Source: Lachnospiraceae bacterium (GTDB lineage Bacteria; Bacillota; Clostridia; Lachnospirales; Anaerotignaceae). From it: DNA of 64,000 nucleotides. Location of the stretch: positions 17,621-81,620 of the forward strand of contig CAJTKM010000014.1 in assembly GCA_910576545.1 (NCBI GenBank), in the 5' to 3' direction. Positions 43,863 through 53,796 of the stretch are shown here, piece after piece. The first letter of the stretch is position 1. Every line of letters begins with the position of its first letter. The notes beneath the pieces were generated by a model. That model saw only the letters and a list, made by a program, of their open reading frames with translations. It was not told where the DNA came from and ran no database searches. A program made the position numbers and the translations under genes.

Positions 43863-44069
43863 TTATGCGTTCATTGCAAGCCTAAGCAGCGTCCCAATAC
43901 CGATTGCGCATAGCCCGAACCCGCCGACCAGCAGGCGGCTGACGAGCCTTCCATGCTTAAAATCCACAATATACCGGATATGGGAAAGCCGCCAGTCCAA
44001 CAGAGCGGCAAGCAGCAAAATGCCTCCACCGCTCCAGCAGAACAGGCAGAACATGAAAACCTTTTCCAT
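43863..44069 (-). CDS. Small membrane protein
   Basis: 68 residues from the ATG at 44069, with GGGAGGG very close; a GTG at 44108 overlapping the HAD gene is possible. Two hydrophobic helices (about 5-25 and 42-62) are separated by a basic loop. No family is recognised. It is the last gene of the operon, after the HAD phosphatase and the Ca2+-type ATPase; a role with the pump is possible but unproven. Confidence 0.6.
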   Translation of the reverse strand: MEKVFMFCLFCWSGGGILLLAALLDWRLSHIRYIVDFKHGRLVSRLLVGGFGLCAIGIGTLLRLAMNA

Positions 44070-44088
44070 AGCCCTCCCAATGACAGAC

Positions 44089-44862
44089 CTAATTACAGGG
44101 CTGCCCACGCTTTATTTCTTCCAGTATATTCTCAAGCAGCACGTCTGAAAACAGTTTTTCGTCCGGAATCCCCCGCACATGCTCCGGAAGGGCTGTCCCT
44201 GCCTCGTCTTTCAGCGTCTGCGGCGCAAAGGCGGTATCTGCTTCCCGCAGCATCGGCACATCGAACAGACTGTCCCCTGCCGCAAAGGCAAATACCCCAT
44301 GAAATCGTTCTTTCAGCCGCCGCAGTGCCGTTCCCTTATGCAGACCTTTCGGCAGAACGTACAGTTTTTCGCCGTTCGTCAAAATATCTACCCGCGTCAA
44401 ATCCAATGCATGCGCCAGCCCTGCTATGCTCCGCTCCGAATTCCCGCTTTTCGTAAACAGAAATAAGTCGCGAATATTCCGTACCTCAAAAGACACATCT
44501 GAGTCATGTTCCAATATCCGCGCAGCAAGCAGTAGTTCCCCCGCCGCCTCCCGCACCAGCCGCAGGGATTCATGATACCAGGCCTGCTCCAGTTCTCCGT
44601 CCACAAGCAGGACGCCTCCGTTGCAGACCAGGGCAAATTCCGGTTCACCCAGAGAAATTCGTCGATACTGCTCTTCTGTCCGCGTTGTCAGCGGCACAAA
44701 GCAGGTCTTTCGGCGTACCTTCTGCAAAAGCTCCAGAGAATATTCGCTCATAAACGAAATTTCCCTGCCCTCATAAATTTCTACACAGCGTTTCTCTTTG
44801 CCGATATCCCGTTTATAGGAATAAATCAGCGTGTTATCTAAATCCGAACAAAACAGCTTCAT
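44089..44862 (-). CDS. HAD-family phosphatase (Cof-like)
   Basis: 257 residues. The N-terminal motif I is FCSDLDNTLIYS. A middle cap domain follows, then the late motifs with KGTALRRLKE (motif III Lys) and FAAGDSLFDVPML (motif IV). It resembles the Cof/sucrose-phosphatase type-II-cap HADs. HAD phosphatases are recurrent partners of Ter/YceG gene sets, where they are thought to belong to a metabolite-making module. It starts 8 bp after the Ca2+-ATPase stop, so it is translated with it. Confidence 0.85.
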   Translation of the reverse strand: MKLFCSDLDNTLIYSYKRDIGKEKRCVEIYEGREISFMSEYSLELLQKVRRKTCFVPLTTRTEEQYRRISLGEPEFALVCNGGVLLVDGELEQAWYHESLRLVREAAGELLLAARILEHDSDVSFEVRNIRDLFLFTKSGNSERSIAGLAHALDLTRVDILTNGEKLYVLPKGLHKGTALRRLKERFHGVFAFAAGDSLFDVPMLREADTAFAPQTLKDEAGTALPEHVRGIPDEKLFSDVLLENILEEIKRGQPCN

Positions 44863-44870
44863 AAACGCTC

Positions 44871-47525
44871 TCAGCTTTCTTTTGTCCGCATGATGCTTTT
44901 GCGCAGAAGGTCCACAGGAATCATCGTCAGCGCAAGCAGAGCCGCAACAATCCAGCCTTTTATGCCAAACGGCACACAGCTGAAAATATCACCGATAAAA
45001 TGCAGGGCAGGCACAGGCAGCAGCCCAACGTTTACAATAACCGCCTGTACTGCAATAATCGCAATAAACACCTTCATAAAGCCTGTATTCTGGTTAAGTC
45101 CTTTGAATATGGCAAATCCATCATCGCGGACATTAAAGCCATTGCAGAGCGCACTAAGAATGAACAGTACGAAATACGCCGTTTTCCATTGTGCGTCTGT
45201 TTCAAAAAGGCTGCCGAAGAATGGCAGTTTCAGAAATGCAAAGCTGATTACTGTCAGCCAGATGCCCATAATAACAATCTGCGTCATCATTTTCCTGCTT
45301 ACAATGCTTTCATCTCTTCGTCTCGGTTTCTCCTGCATATACTGCTCAATCGCCGGTTCATTCCCCAGCATGATTGCGCCCAAACCGTCCATTACCAAAT
45401 TGACAAACAGCAGATGCGTTACCTTCAACGGCTCCTCAATGCCGAAGAATGGCGCGATTGCGCTGACAACAACAGCCGCTACGTTGATTACAAGCTGGAA
45501 CTTGCAGAATTTCAAAATATTATGATAAATGGTACGTCCGTACCAAATTGCGTCTTTGATTGACTTAAAGTTATCGTCCAGAATAACGATTTTTCCGGCT
45601 TCTCTTGCCGCCTCTGTTCCGCTGCCCATGGCAAAGCCCACATCGGCGCGTTTCAGCGCGGGAGAATCGTTTACGCCGTCGCCTGTCATGCCGACTACCA
45701 GATTCATCTCCTGACAGAGCCGCACCATTCTGGATTTATCCGTGGGCAGTGCGCGTGCAATCACACGAATCTGCGGCAATATCGCCTTAACCTCCTCATC
45801 GGACATCTCATTCAGTTGTGCCGAGGAAATTGCTCTTTCCGCGTCATTGCGCAGAAGCCCTGCATCCTTCGCGATAGCAACAGCTGTTTCCAGCCTGTCT
45901 CCCGTAATCATAACGACCTGAATTCCGGCATTCTGCACCTCCGCGATTGCTTCCCGCGCCTCAGGACGCACATCATCACGGATTGCCGCAAGACCGATGA
46001 TAGTAATATCATCATTGATAACGTTTTCCGTCATCGCTTTTTCGGAATAGCCGAACGCAAGCACACGCATCGCGCGGGATGCAAGTTCCTCAATCCTCTC
46101 GTTCAAAGCCGCAAGGTTCATTTCGCGGATCTCTCCGTCCGCGTCCAGATAATGCCCCGCAGAACCAAGCAGACGTTCCGGCGCACCCTTGTAAAATGTT
46201 TTGCCAATGCTTTCAATCCGCGCCTGACTGAATTTATTCGTGGAATTAAAGCCCTGAGCAGCCGTAACCTCGCGCGCCTTATCCGCCTGCAGGGAAGCCC
46301 ATGTTTCCTCCCCGATGAATTTCATCAGGGCCTGGTCTGTCGCGTTGCCGCCAATGACTTTATGGGAGGAGTCGAACATGGACTGCGTGTTTTTGCCAAT
46401 TGCCAGATTCAGCAGGTCTTTCACCTTGCCGCATTCTGCAACATTGACTGTTTTCCCATCACCGGTCAGGAACTCGACCACTTCCAGAGAGCCTTTCGTA
46501 ATCGTCCCTGTTTTATCGCTGAACAGGATATTCAGAGAGCCCGCCGTTTCAATCCCTTCCGCTTTTCTGACAAGCACGTTATGGTCAAGCATTTTCTTTG
46601 TATTCTGCATCAGCACAAGTGAAATCATCAGCGGCAGGCCTTCCGGCACAGCACAGACGATGATTACGACTGCAAGCGAAACCGCGCGCACGATATCCTG
46701 AATAACAGGCGTTACGCCAAGCGCGATATACGCGGAAACACCTCCGGCGGAAAAAATGAAATATGCCAGATACAGCACCGCGATCACGATTGCGCCAATA
46801 TAGCCAAATGTTGAAATCTGTCCCGCCAGCTTTGTCAGCTTCACTTTCAGCGGTGAATCCGGCTCATCTTCCTGCATTTCCTCCGCCATCTTGCCCATCA
46901 TGGTCTTCAGTCCAACCCGGCTGACGTCCAATACACCTTCCCCATCAAAGACCACCGCGCCTCTGAACAGGGAATGTTTGTCAACAAAGGTTTCGCCAGT
47001 GATTTCCTCTGCAAGCCGCACACCTTCCTCCGCAGCGAATTTTTTGCATTCTTCCGCTTCACCGTTCAAGGCGGAGTTATCCACCCGTAAATCCCCGTCA
47101 ATGAGGATACCATCTGCCGGAATCTTATCACCGGACTGCAGCAGGATTTTATCTCCCACAACAACATCATCTACATCTATAACGGAAATTCCGCCGTTAC
47201 GGTACGCCTTACACTGGTCCTTTTTCGTGCTGTCTTTCAGCTCACGGTATTTCATATCGCTCGCGACCTCTGTTTTTGCCGAAACAAACGCCACAATCAG
47301 TACCGCGACAATCGTGCCGATGGGCTCGTAAATTTCCGAATAGCCCAGGAAAAACATCACAATCATCAGCGCGGCAATCGCCAGCAATATACGAATCATC
47401 GGGTCCTGAAATGTCTCCTTAAAGGCATCCCAAAATGTCGTTGGCTCCGAATCCGGTATCATATTGGAGCCGTGTTCCAGCCGCGAAGCTTCGGCTTCCT
47501 TGTCCGTCAGTCCATTATATTTCAT
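44871..47525 (-). CDS. Calcium-transporting P-type ATPase (PMCA/SERCA-like)
   Basis: 884 residues, full length. The actuator domain has LNGEAEE in place of the usual TGES. Phosphorylation motif is DKTGTIT (LFSDKTGTITKGS), nucleotide-binding KGAPE, then TGDRLETA and GDGVNDSPALKRADVG. About ten membrane helices are present; the fourth contains VIIVCAVPEGLPLM, the PEGL Ca2+-site motif. Such pumps expel Ca2+ or other divalent ions. TerD proteins bind Ca2+, and TerC, the usual ion-transport partner, is missing; this pump may take that place. Together with the three upstream terD genes it forms one minus-strand set. Confidence 0.92.
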   Translation of the reverse strand: MKYNGLTDKEAEASRLEHGSNMIPDSEPTTFWDAFKETFQDPMIRILLAIAALMIVMFFLGYSEIYEPIGTIVAVLIVAFVSAKTEVASDMKYRELKDSTKKDQCKAYRNGGISVIDVDDVVVGDKILLQSGDKIPADGILIDGDLRVDNSALNGEAEECKKFAAEEGVRLAEEITGETFVDKHSLFRGAVVFDGEGVLDVSRVGLKTMMGKMAEEMQEDEPDSPLKVKLTKLAGQISTFGYIGAIVIAVLYLAYFIFSAGGVSAYIALGVTPVIQDIVRAVSLAVVIIVCAVPEGLPLMISLVLMQNTKKMLDHNVLVRKAEGIETAGSLNILFSDKTGTITKGSLEVVEFLTGDGKTVNVAECGKVKDLLNLAIGKNTQSMFDSSHKVIGGNATDQALMKFIGEETWASLQADKAREVTAAQGFNSTNKFSQARIESIGKTFYKGAPERLLGSAGHYLDADGEIREMNLAALNERIEELASRAMRVLAFGYSEKAMTENVINDDITIIGLAAIRDDVRPEAREAIAEVQNAGIQVVMITGDRLETAVAIAKDAGLLRNDAERAISSAQLNEMSDEEVKAILPQIRVIARALPTDKSRMVRLCQEMNLVVGMTGDGVNDSPALKRADVGFAMGSGTEAAREAGKIVILDDNFKSIKDAIWYGRTIYHNILKFCKFQLVINVAAVVVSAIAPFFGIEEPLKVTHLLFVNLVMDGLGAIMLGNEPAIEQYMQEKPRRRDESIVSRKMMTQIVIMGIWLTVISFAFLKLPFFGSLFETDAQWKTAYFVLFILSALCNGFNVRDDGFAIFKGLNQNTGFMKVFIAIIAVQAVIVNVGLLPVPALHFIGDIFSCVPFGIKGWIVAALLALTMIPVDLLRKSIMRTKES

Positions 47526-47814
47526 CTCATCCTCCTGTCTTTCCGCACAAGCGGAAATTAACGAAAGGAGCCCATGCGCATTTGCGTCAAGGCCCCTTCT
47601 TTTTTGATTAAAACCTTGAGGGCTTTGCCCTCAGTCTCCCACCCGCTTTCTTTCACAGAAAGTGGGACAAAGAACTTTATTGCGGAAAACTGCGTTTTCC
47701 GAAGCCCCAAATTGATATATCTTCCATCGCATGAAATGCGATGGCAACCCGGGTCAAGTGCTGGAAGCCCTTGCGGGGTTTGGGGCAGAGCCCCAAGGTT
47801 TTCAGCTCTCCTGT
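47526..47814. other. 289-bp hairpin-rich spacer inside the Ter set
   Basis: Lies between terD copy 3 and the Ca2+-ATPase gene. It is filled by the five hairpins listed as a repeat at 47617-47796; no gene. Confidence 0.6.
47617..47796. repeat. Five-hairpin intergenic repeat
   Basis: TGAGGGC/GCCCTCA (47617-47633), CTTTCT/AGAAAG inside a CCCA/TGGG stem (about 47638-47665), CGGAAAAC/GTTTTCCG, CCATCGCAT/ATGCGATGG (47724-47744) and TTGGGGC/GCCCCAA (47780-47796). The mix of stems resembles parts of 19820-20084. It could be an attenuator or a REP-like unit. Confidence 0.6.
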
Positions 47815-48411
47815 TTAATTCCTCTGGATATACCTGTTTGCCAGTTCCCCCAGCCCGGGGTCAGTTGTTCCCTGCCCAATGGCATTGAATTTCCATTCGC
47901 CATTATGGCGGTAAACCTCACCGAAAATCATTGCCGTCATATTGGAGTAATCTTCTGTCAGGTTATATTTGCAGATTTCCTTGTTTGTTTTCCCGTCCAC
48001 CAAACGGATAAACGCATTCTGAATCATACCGAAATGCTGCTGCCTCTGCACTGCCTGATAGATATTGACGACCAGCACAATTTTGTCATATTCTGCCGGA
48101 ATACCTTCCAAATCCACAATAATCTGTTCATCATCACCTTCACCCGCACCCGTCAGATTATCGCCCATATGCTGTACCGTACCTGTCGGATGGCGCAGAT
48201 TACCGAAGTAAACAATATCTTCTTTATAGATCAGCTTTCCGTCATGAAGCAAAAGAGCGGATGCATCGCAGTCAATAGGCTGCGGCTTCGGCGCAAAAAA
48301 ACCTTTAGAGCGTTTTACCTCGTCCCAGCCAAGCCCGATAATGACTTTGGAAAGCCCTGCGCTTTCTTTTGTTAAGCTCACCTTTTGTCCTTTTTGCAAA
48401 CTGATAGACAT
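47815..48411 (-). CDS. TerD-family stress protein, copy 3 (divergent)
   Basis: 198 residues. It has the family core [26 protein letters not shown] and [16 protein letters not shown]. The first Ca2+-site strand is changed (an insert of FFAPKPQPIDCDASALLL in place of DFDLDAAAF), so one metal site may differ. TerD proteins bind Ca2+ at Asp-rich sites and confer tellurite, oxidant or phage tolerance through unknown means. Starts 24 bp after copy 2. Confidence 0.9.
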   Translation of the reverse strand: MSISLQKGQKVSLTKESAGLSKVIIGLGWDEVKRSKGFFAPKPQPIDCDASALLLHDGKLIYKEDIVYFGNLRHPTGTVQHMGDNLTGAGEGDDEQIIVDLEGIPAEYDKIVLVVNIYQAVQRQQHFGMIQNAFIRLVDGKTNKEICKYNLTEDYSNMTAMIFGEVYRHNGEWKFNAIGQGTTDPGLGELANRYIQRN

Positions 48412-48435
48412 AATTTTGTCCCTCCTTACACAATC

Positions 48436-49017
48436 TTAATCCACATCTACCCCAAAATTCGCACAGAGCGCGGCAAGTCCGCCCTGATAGCCGCTGCCAA
48501 TCGCGTTGAATTTCCATTCGCCATTATTCCGGTAAAGTTCACCAAAAACAACTGCCGTTTCGATAGAGAAATCCTCGCCCAAATCATAGCGGAGCAGTTC
48601 CTCTCCAGTTGCTTCATTGTAAATGCGGATAAACGCATTATCCACCTGCCCGAAGTTCTGGCGGCGTTCTTCTGCTTCGTAAATCGTGACGGTAAAAGCG
48701 ATTTTCGTCACATCCGCAGGCACCAGAGATAAGTCAAATTTAATCTGCTCATCATCACCTTCGCCCGCACCTGTCAGGTTATCGCCCATATGCTCCGCAC
48801 AGCCGGAAGGATGTTTCAGATTGCCATAAAAAACAAAATCCTCTGTTTTGGTAACCTTTCCGCTATCCGCCAGCAGAAACGCAGCCGTATCCAGGTCAAA
48901 ATCTCCGCCTGTGTCATAGCGGTTGGTGTCCCAGCCAAGCCCGACAACGACCTTTGTCAGCCCGGGATTGCCTTTTGTCAGGCTGACCTTCTGTCCTTTT
49001 TGCAGGTTTACTCCCAT
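48436..49017 (-). CDS. TerD-family stress protein, copy 2
   Basis: 193 residues from the ATG at 49017 (GGAGG upstream); a TTG two codons earlier is less likely. Core motifs [40 protein letters not shown] and [15 protein letters not shown] are complete, with both Ca2+-binding acidic clusters. Its C-terminus ends [10 protein letters not shown]. It is very similar to copy 1, indicating tandem duplication. Confidence 0.93.
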   Translation of the reverse strand: MGVNLQKGQKVSLTKGNPGLTKVVVGLGWDTNRYDTGGDFDLDTAAFLLADSGKVTKTEDFVFYGNLKHPSGCAEHMGDNLTGAGEGDDEQIKFDLSLVPADVTKIAFTVTIYEAEERRQNFGQVDNAFIRIYNEATGEELLRYDLGEDFSIETAVVFGELYRNNGEWKFNAIGSGYQGGLAALCANFGVDVD

Positions 49018-49031
49018 TTCCAAATCCTCCT

Positions 49032-49613
49032 TTATGCCACTTCAATACCATAATGTCCGCAAAGCGCGGCAAGTCCACCCTGAAAACCACTGCCTATGGC
49101 GTTAAACTTCCATTCGCCATTATGGCGGTAAAGCTCACCAACAACAACAGCCGTTTCGATGGAGAAATCCTCACCCAAGTCGTAACGAATCAGTTCTGTA
49201 TTTGTAGCTTCGTCCACAATGCGGATAAACGCATTGGAAACCTGTCCAAAATTCTGACGACGTTCCTCCGCTTCATAAATTGTAACGGTAAAAGCAATTT
49301 TCTGCACATTTGCGGGAATCTTCGTCAAGTCAACCTGGATCTGCTCGTCATCGCCTTCGCCTTCACCTGTCAGGTTATCGCCCATGTGCTTTACAGCCCC
49401 GCTGTTATGCTCCAGATTGCCGTAGAATATAAATTCCTTTTCTGTGATGCATTTTCCATTTTCGCCCAGCATGAACGCCGCCGCGTCCAAGTCAAAATCC
49501 GCGCCGGAATCATAAGCGTTTACATCCCAGCCAAGGCCGACCATGATACTTTTCAGCCCGGGGTTCCCCTTTGTTAAATCTACCTTTTGTCCCTTAGATA
49601 AATTGATTGGCAT
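49032..49613 (-). CDS. TerD-family stress protein, copy 1
   Basis: 193 residues from the ATG at 49613 (AAGGAGG, 8 nt). The longer frame upstream lacks a ribosome site. Motifs [42 protein letters not shown] and [24 protein letters not shown] are intact. With copies 2 and 3 and telA it matches the yceCDE-yceH arrangement of Bacillus, except that yceF (TerC) is absent. Confidence 0.93.
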   Translation of the reverse strand: MPINLSKGQKVDLTKGNPGLKSIMVGLGWDVNAYDSGADFDLDAAAFMLGENGKCITEKEFIFYGNLEHNSGAVKHMGDNLTGEGEGDDEQIQVDLTKIPANVQKIAFTVTIYEAEERRQNFGQVSNAFIRIVDEATNTELIRYDLGEDFSIETAVVVGELYRHNGEWKFNAIGSGFQGGLAALCGHYGIEVA

Positions 49614-49647
49614 TGCTATTACCTCCTTAAAATGATACAGCTTATAA

Positions 49648-50790
49648 TTATTTTGTGCCTTTCGGCATGTGATACTGTTTTTCAAAGTCAGCCTTGATCG
49701 CCTCAAGCCTTACCTGGTCTTCTTCGCGTTTCTTCTTCGCATTTTCCTGTATCTGGCGTGTTTCTTCAATACCATTAACAATTGTGCGCCATGTATTTTC
49801 CAAAGTTTCTATCTGAATGGAACTGCCTGTTGCAAGCCTTGTTGTCATTTTTGCCTGTTCCACAGTATTCCTTGCGTTCTTCATGAGCATTTCATTTGTT
49901 TTTTCATCAAGCGCAGCCATTGCCTCCGCCTGTAATCTCTGCCGTTTCAGCATAATCGCCTGTGCAAGAGCCTGCTTGAATACAGGCAGTGTAATAATGA
50001 ACGCCGAATTGATTTTGCGGACAAGATTCATATTGCTGAACGCCATCGTTTTCATCATAGGAATAGACTGCATTGCCACGTTCTCCGCAATACGCAGGTC
50101 CTGAGTCCTCTGCTCCAAAAGTATCAGCGACTGGTTCAGGCTCTGTATTTCAAATTCGATGGAATTATCGCCTGTCTGCGCCATATCCTCCCTTCTCTGC
50201 GCGATGTACGCCTCAATCTCCTTACAGCCCTGTTCGCCCGCAAGGATATATTTTACCAGTTCATGATAATAATTCACATTCGCCTCAAACATCTGTTCCA
50301 GCTTCCGGTTAGACTGCTTGATTTCCCCTTCGTACCGTTTCAGCTGCACATAGATTTTATCGACTTCCTCACCCATCGTATGGTATTTTGCCAATATCTT
50401 TTCCAGCTGCTTGCGCAGATTACCAAACAGCTTTCCGAACAGACCGGGCTTTTCCTTGATTTCCTCAATGTCAAACTTGGACATAATTTTTGCCAGCGTA
50501 TCCAGCATGACCCGTGATTCATCAATCTGTGCCATGTTCATGCTGTTCAGCACAATATCCGACGCCTTGGAAATCTCCTCCGCCGCCGATGCACCAAAGG
50601 AAACGATGCTTTCCATGTTGTATACTTCAATCTGGCTTGCCAGCGCGTCCACCTCCGCGGAATTGACAAGCTGCTGGTTCATTTTTTCCCTGTCCGCCGC
50701 AATATCATATTCCTGTACCGCCTGCATCTCCTGCACTTCCTGCACCTCCATAACAGGCTGTGGCTCTTTCTTTGCAAAATCCAAACCCAT
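49648..50790 (-). CDS. telA: TelA/KlaA-like toxic anion resistance protein
   Basis: 380 residues, largely helical with coiled-coil character ([22 protein letters not shown] and the long middle helices). This is the PF05816-type TelA fold. The N-terminus is a repeat of short acidic segments. TelA was named from tellurite resistance, and the biochemical action is unknown. It starts 3 bp after YceG ends, so they are translationally coupled. It is the same as Bacillus YceH in context. Confidence 0.92.
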   Translation of the reverse strand: MGLDFAKKEPQPVMEVQEVQEMQAVQEYDIAADREKMNQQLVNSAEVDALASQIEVYNMESIVSFGASAAEEISKASDIVLNSMNMAQIDESRVMLDTLAKIMSKFDIEEIKEKPGLFGKLFGNLRKQLEKILAKYHTMGEEVDKIYVQLKRYEGEIKQSNRKLEQMFEANVNYYHELVKYILAGEQGCKEIEAYIAQRREDMAQTGDNSIEFEIQSLNQSLILLEQRTQDLRIAENVAMQSIPMMKTMAFSNMNLVRKINSAFIITLPVFKQALAQAIMLKRQRLQAEAMAALDEKTNEMLMKNARNTVEQAKMTTRLATGSSIQIETLENTWRTIVNGIEETRQIQENAKKKREEDQVRLEAIKADFEKQYHMPKGTK

Positions 50791-50793
50791 GAC

Positions 50794-53061
50794 TCATTTC
50801 CCCCTTTTGAATATTCTATCTCGCCACGAAGGGCGTGTGCCATGCGGAACGCCCGCAAACTCCGGTGCCCGCAGGTCATACAGGTAATCGCCGATGCGAT
50901 ATTCCTCCGCCAGCTGTTTATTAAAATAGTTTTCTATATTTCGATAACCCGTAGGTACAAAAAACACAACGTCAAACCCTATCAGATTCAGGAACGCCGT
51001 TAAAATGCAGTCCTCCAGAGAGGGCATTGCCTCCTCCGTCAGGATATAGAGCAGCTTCGGGTTTTTCTTTGTAAAATCAAAACCCTGTATCATCCGCAGA
51101 ATCTGCCTGTCCAGATTCAGCGCGGTGGAAACAATCGTGTACTCCGTACCGTTCTGGAATGTTCCGCGTATCGTTTTCTGCGTCAGTAAAAGCTGTAGCT
51201 TGTCCAAAATATGTTCCTGCATTTCCTCCCGCAGAAAACCGTACTGATAAGCCGAATGCGCCTTAATTTTCTCCCTTTGCAGCTTTCCGTTTTTCAAGAA
51301 CGTTACCGCATAAGGCTTGATGGGATTTTCGTCTGTCGGCTCTATGAACGGTGCTTTGCGTATCACAAACGTATCTGCCGTTACCAGCTTTTTTACATCT
51401 GCCCAATATTGCTGGATATTGCCGTCTTTCACGCCTGATACTTTCGCAAAAAGCACCGGCAGCATTGCCGTATTTCCAGTCGTATCAAAATTCGGGCGGT
51501 ATTTCAGTTCCTCATCCCAAAGTATTGCAATTTCCTCATACATCGTCCGCAGCGTCACGCTGTCTGCTTTTGCATACTGCTGTATGCGGTAAAGTCCGCT
51601 GTCCCCATAAAGGCTTGTATCCAGTTCCCGTTCCGCACGGTAGGCGTCCGTATCCAGACGGACGGCAGCATCCTCCCCGGGAAATTTTTCCAGCCTGAGC
51701 GTTTCCGGGTAATTTTTGTCAAACAGCCATTGGTCTGCAAGGCAGCATTCCCGCGCCAAATCGGGACGCAGTATCAAAACATCTGTCGGCAGACAGGACA
51801 GCATCCTCATAAACGCCGCTTCCGCTGTGTTCCCACAGCCTCCCAGGTAGATAAAACAGGGAAACAGACGTTTTTTCCCGCCGGAAAACAGCTGCGGCTG
51901 ATAACGTTTCAGCCAGCATAACAGCGTTACGCCCCTGTTTACCACCCTGTTGACAGGTTCCTTCTCCGTCCCATCCAAAAGTATTTCGACAAACGCCGCC
52001 TGCATCAGCTTTTGCAATTCAAGGTCTGATGGGAAACTGATATTCTTCCTTAAATCTAAAACCGCCTGTTCGCAGTCCCTGTAATTCTGGCGGGAAACTG
52101 CTTGAATTTCCTCCACCGTCGGCTTGGGTATGGCATTTTCCACAATAACAACCGGGCGTTTCTTCCGTTTCATCTCCAAATAAAAGCGGTGCAGTTCGCC
52201 CTGATAGGAGGAAGCGTCCTCTGCGCCGTTTATCCTGCAAAAGCAGTTGTAAAAAAACCTCGCATCAGACCCTCTTTCCTGCGGCTCCTTCAATATATCC
52301 TCCAACCCAAAGCCTTCCAGCCATGCGTTGGTACACCGCTGTATTTCCGGACGCGCCCCTGTGATCTGCTTTGTACGCCGTTCACGTTCCGCATCCTCCT
52401 GCAAACGTTTCAGAGAAAAGCCCTCCGGAAACGCCGTCATGTTTGGCGTCTGGTATGCTCTCGATGCCTCGGAACGCGGGTCAAGCTTCAGATATGCAGT
52501 ATCACCCTCCGTCTGCAAAAGCACAACGTCACTCCCTGCACCGGAAAGCGCACACAGCAGTTTCCATTCATAATAGCTGACGTTCCCCGCATATAATATC
52601 TTCGATGGCGACTTTCCTTCCGGACGGTTCACGACCCGTTCAAATTTATAATACAACCAGCACATGAATTTTACATACGCGTTTCGGAGTATGTTTTCCG
52701 TTTTGCCCTCCCTGCGTATCCCGTCCAACGTATCATACAGGACGGCGGCAAGTATCCGGCGGCGTTTTTCGTCCAGCCTCGGAAGCCATTTTTTCAGCCT
52801 GTTTTCCAGAAAACCCATGCTCAACTCAAAATCTGTACCCAGAATACTCTCGAAATACGCAAGATTTTGCCTGTCTGGATTTGGAATTTTGCCATCCAGA
52901 ACAACACCCGTCTGTCTGGCGGCTTCATAGTATTTCTTCAAAAACACTCCGATTTCCTCATTCCAGCCGTTAATACGGTAAAAGAACACAGCTTTGCCCG
53001 TTCTGGCATCCAAATCCGAAAAATATTCTTCCAAATTTTGAAGTATCCCTTGCGTCAACAT
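50794..53061 (-). CDS. YceG-like protein of Ter gene sets
   Basis: 755 residues. The protein has two related halves. The first carries KILYAGNVSYYEWKLLCAL and GSDVVLLQTEGD (about 154-187). The late half repeats the strand-helix pattern in LLYILTEEAMPSLEDCIL and GFDVVFFVPTGYRN (near 690-725). In Bacillus it sits in yceCDEFGH; it has been proposed as part of a biosynthetic module whose product is unknown. No signal or membrane helix is seen. The start has a GGGGCGGTG site, weaker than its neighbours. The assignment rests mainly on context with TerD and TelA and on the family pattern. Confidence 0.8.
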   Translation of the reverse strand: MLTQGILQNLEEYFSDLDARTGKAVFFYRINGWNEEIGVFLKKYYEAARQTGVVLDGKIPNPDRQNLAYFESILGTDFELSMGFLENRLKKWLPRLDEKRRRILAAVLYDTLDGIRREGKTENILRNAYVKFMCWLYYKFERVVNRPEGKSPSKILYAGNVSYYEWKLLCALSGAGSDVVLLQTEGDTAYLKLDPRSEASRAYQTPNMTAFPEGFSLKRLQEDAERERRTKQITGARPEIQRCTNAWLEGFGLEDILKEPQERGSDARFFYNCFCRINGAEDASSYQGELHRFYLEMKRKKRPVVIVENAIPKPTVEEIQAVSRQNYRDCEQAVLDLRKNISFPSDLELQKLMQAAFVEILLDGTEKEPVNRVVNRGVTLLCWLKRYQPQLFSGGKKRLFPCFIYLGGCGNTAEAAFMRMLSCLPTDVLILRPDLARECCLADQWLFDKNYPETLRLEKFPGEDAAVRLDTDAYRAERELDTSLYGDSGLYRIQQYAKADSVTLRTMYEEIAILWDEELKYRPNFDTTGNTAMLPVLFAKVSGVKDGNIQQYWADVKKLVTADTFVIRKAPFIEPTDENPIKPYAVTFLKNGKLQREKIKAHSAYQYGFLREEMQEHILDKLQLLLTQKTIRGTFQNGTEYTIVSTALNLDRQILRMIQGFDFTKKNPKLLYILTEEAMPSLEDCILTAFLNLIGFDVVFFVPTGYRNIENYFNKQLAEEYRIGDYLYDLRAPEFAGVPHGTRPSWRDRIFKRGK

Positions 53062-53085
53062 ACACCGCCCCGTCCTTTTCCAGCA

Positions 53086-53664
53086 TTATTTCAACTTTCT
53101 GCCGCACAGCCCAACACCCAGTACAGCCCCAACTGCACCGCCCGCAATATGCGAAAGGTTGGAAACCGAATCTCTGATAAAAATACCGTTTATCACTTCT
53201 CCGCCAATATAGATCACCGCCACCAGCAGGAACGTCAACGGGATTTCCCCCTCCTTCACGCTTACAAACGAAGACAGCAGTATCAACGCGAACGCCACAC
53301 CGCTTGCGCCCAAAAGCTGCACCTGCGGAAACAGGGCAAAATTCAAAAGCCCCGTCACAAACGCCGTAATGAGGATAACAAACAACACCTCGCCCGAGCC
53401 GTATTTTTCTTCCAAAAGTGGCCCAATCACCAGTATCAGCATAATATTCCCAATAAAATGCTGCCAGCCGGCATGGCCTAAAACGTGCCCGAAAAAGCGT
53501 ACCCATGTCAAAGGGTCTGTCAACGGGGCACGGTAAACGCTGAAAAACAGGTCATTTGTCCCTCCGCCCGTTACCTGCGCCAAAAGCAGCGCAACCAGAG
53601 AAAAGAGCGTAAACCCTAAAATCACAGGGGAGTTGAACGATATTTTTATTTTCTTTTCAGCCAA
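53086..53664 (-). CDS. Rhomboid-family intramembrane serine protease
   Basis: 192 residues from the TTG at 53664 (GGAAGGGG, 8 nt); a TTG at 53682 is less well placed. About six membrane helices are visible, with the family marks HAGWQHFIGNIMLI, catalytic Ser in LLGASGVAFAL and catalytic His in SNLSHIAGGAVGAVLG. Rhomboids cut helical membrane proteins within the bilayer. It lies between the protease-fusion gene and yceG, an unusual partner for a Ter set. Confidence 0.9.
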   Translation of the reverse strand: MAEKKIKISFNSPVILGFTLFSLVALLLAQVTGGGTNDLFFSVYRAPLTDPLTWVRFFGHVLGHAGWQHFIGNIMLILVIGPLLEEKYGSGEVLFVILITAFVTGLLNFALFPQVQLLGASGVAFALILLSSFVSVKEGEIPLTFLLVAVIYIGGEVINGIFIRDSVSNLSHIAGGAVGAVLGVGLCGRKLK

Positions 53665-53796
53665 TTTATTTTCCCCTTCCAAATACTTTTGGATATTATA
53701 TTCCTACAAGCGTATACCTTAGTATAGCAAAAACCGCCTTTTTGGGCAATCCTATTCAAATCATTTCTTTTATATTAAGAAAATTTTAGGAATTTC

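Noticed and set aside
44871..47525. Magnesium or heavy-metal P-type ATPase
   Set aside because: No N-terminal metal-binding CxxC and no CPC motif; the PEGL motif in the fourth helix fits Ca2+-type pumps better.
47526..47814. CRISPR-like array suggested by serial hairpins
   Set aside because: The stems differ from one another and there are no regularly spaced identical repeats or cas genes.
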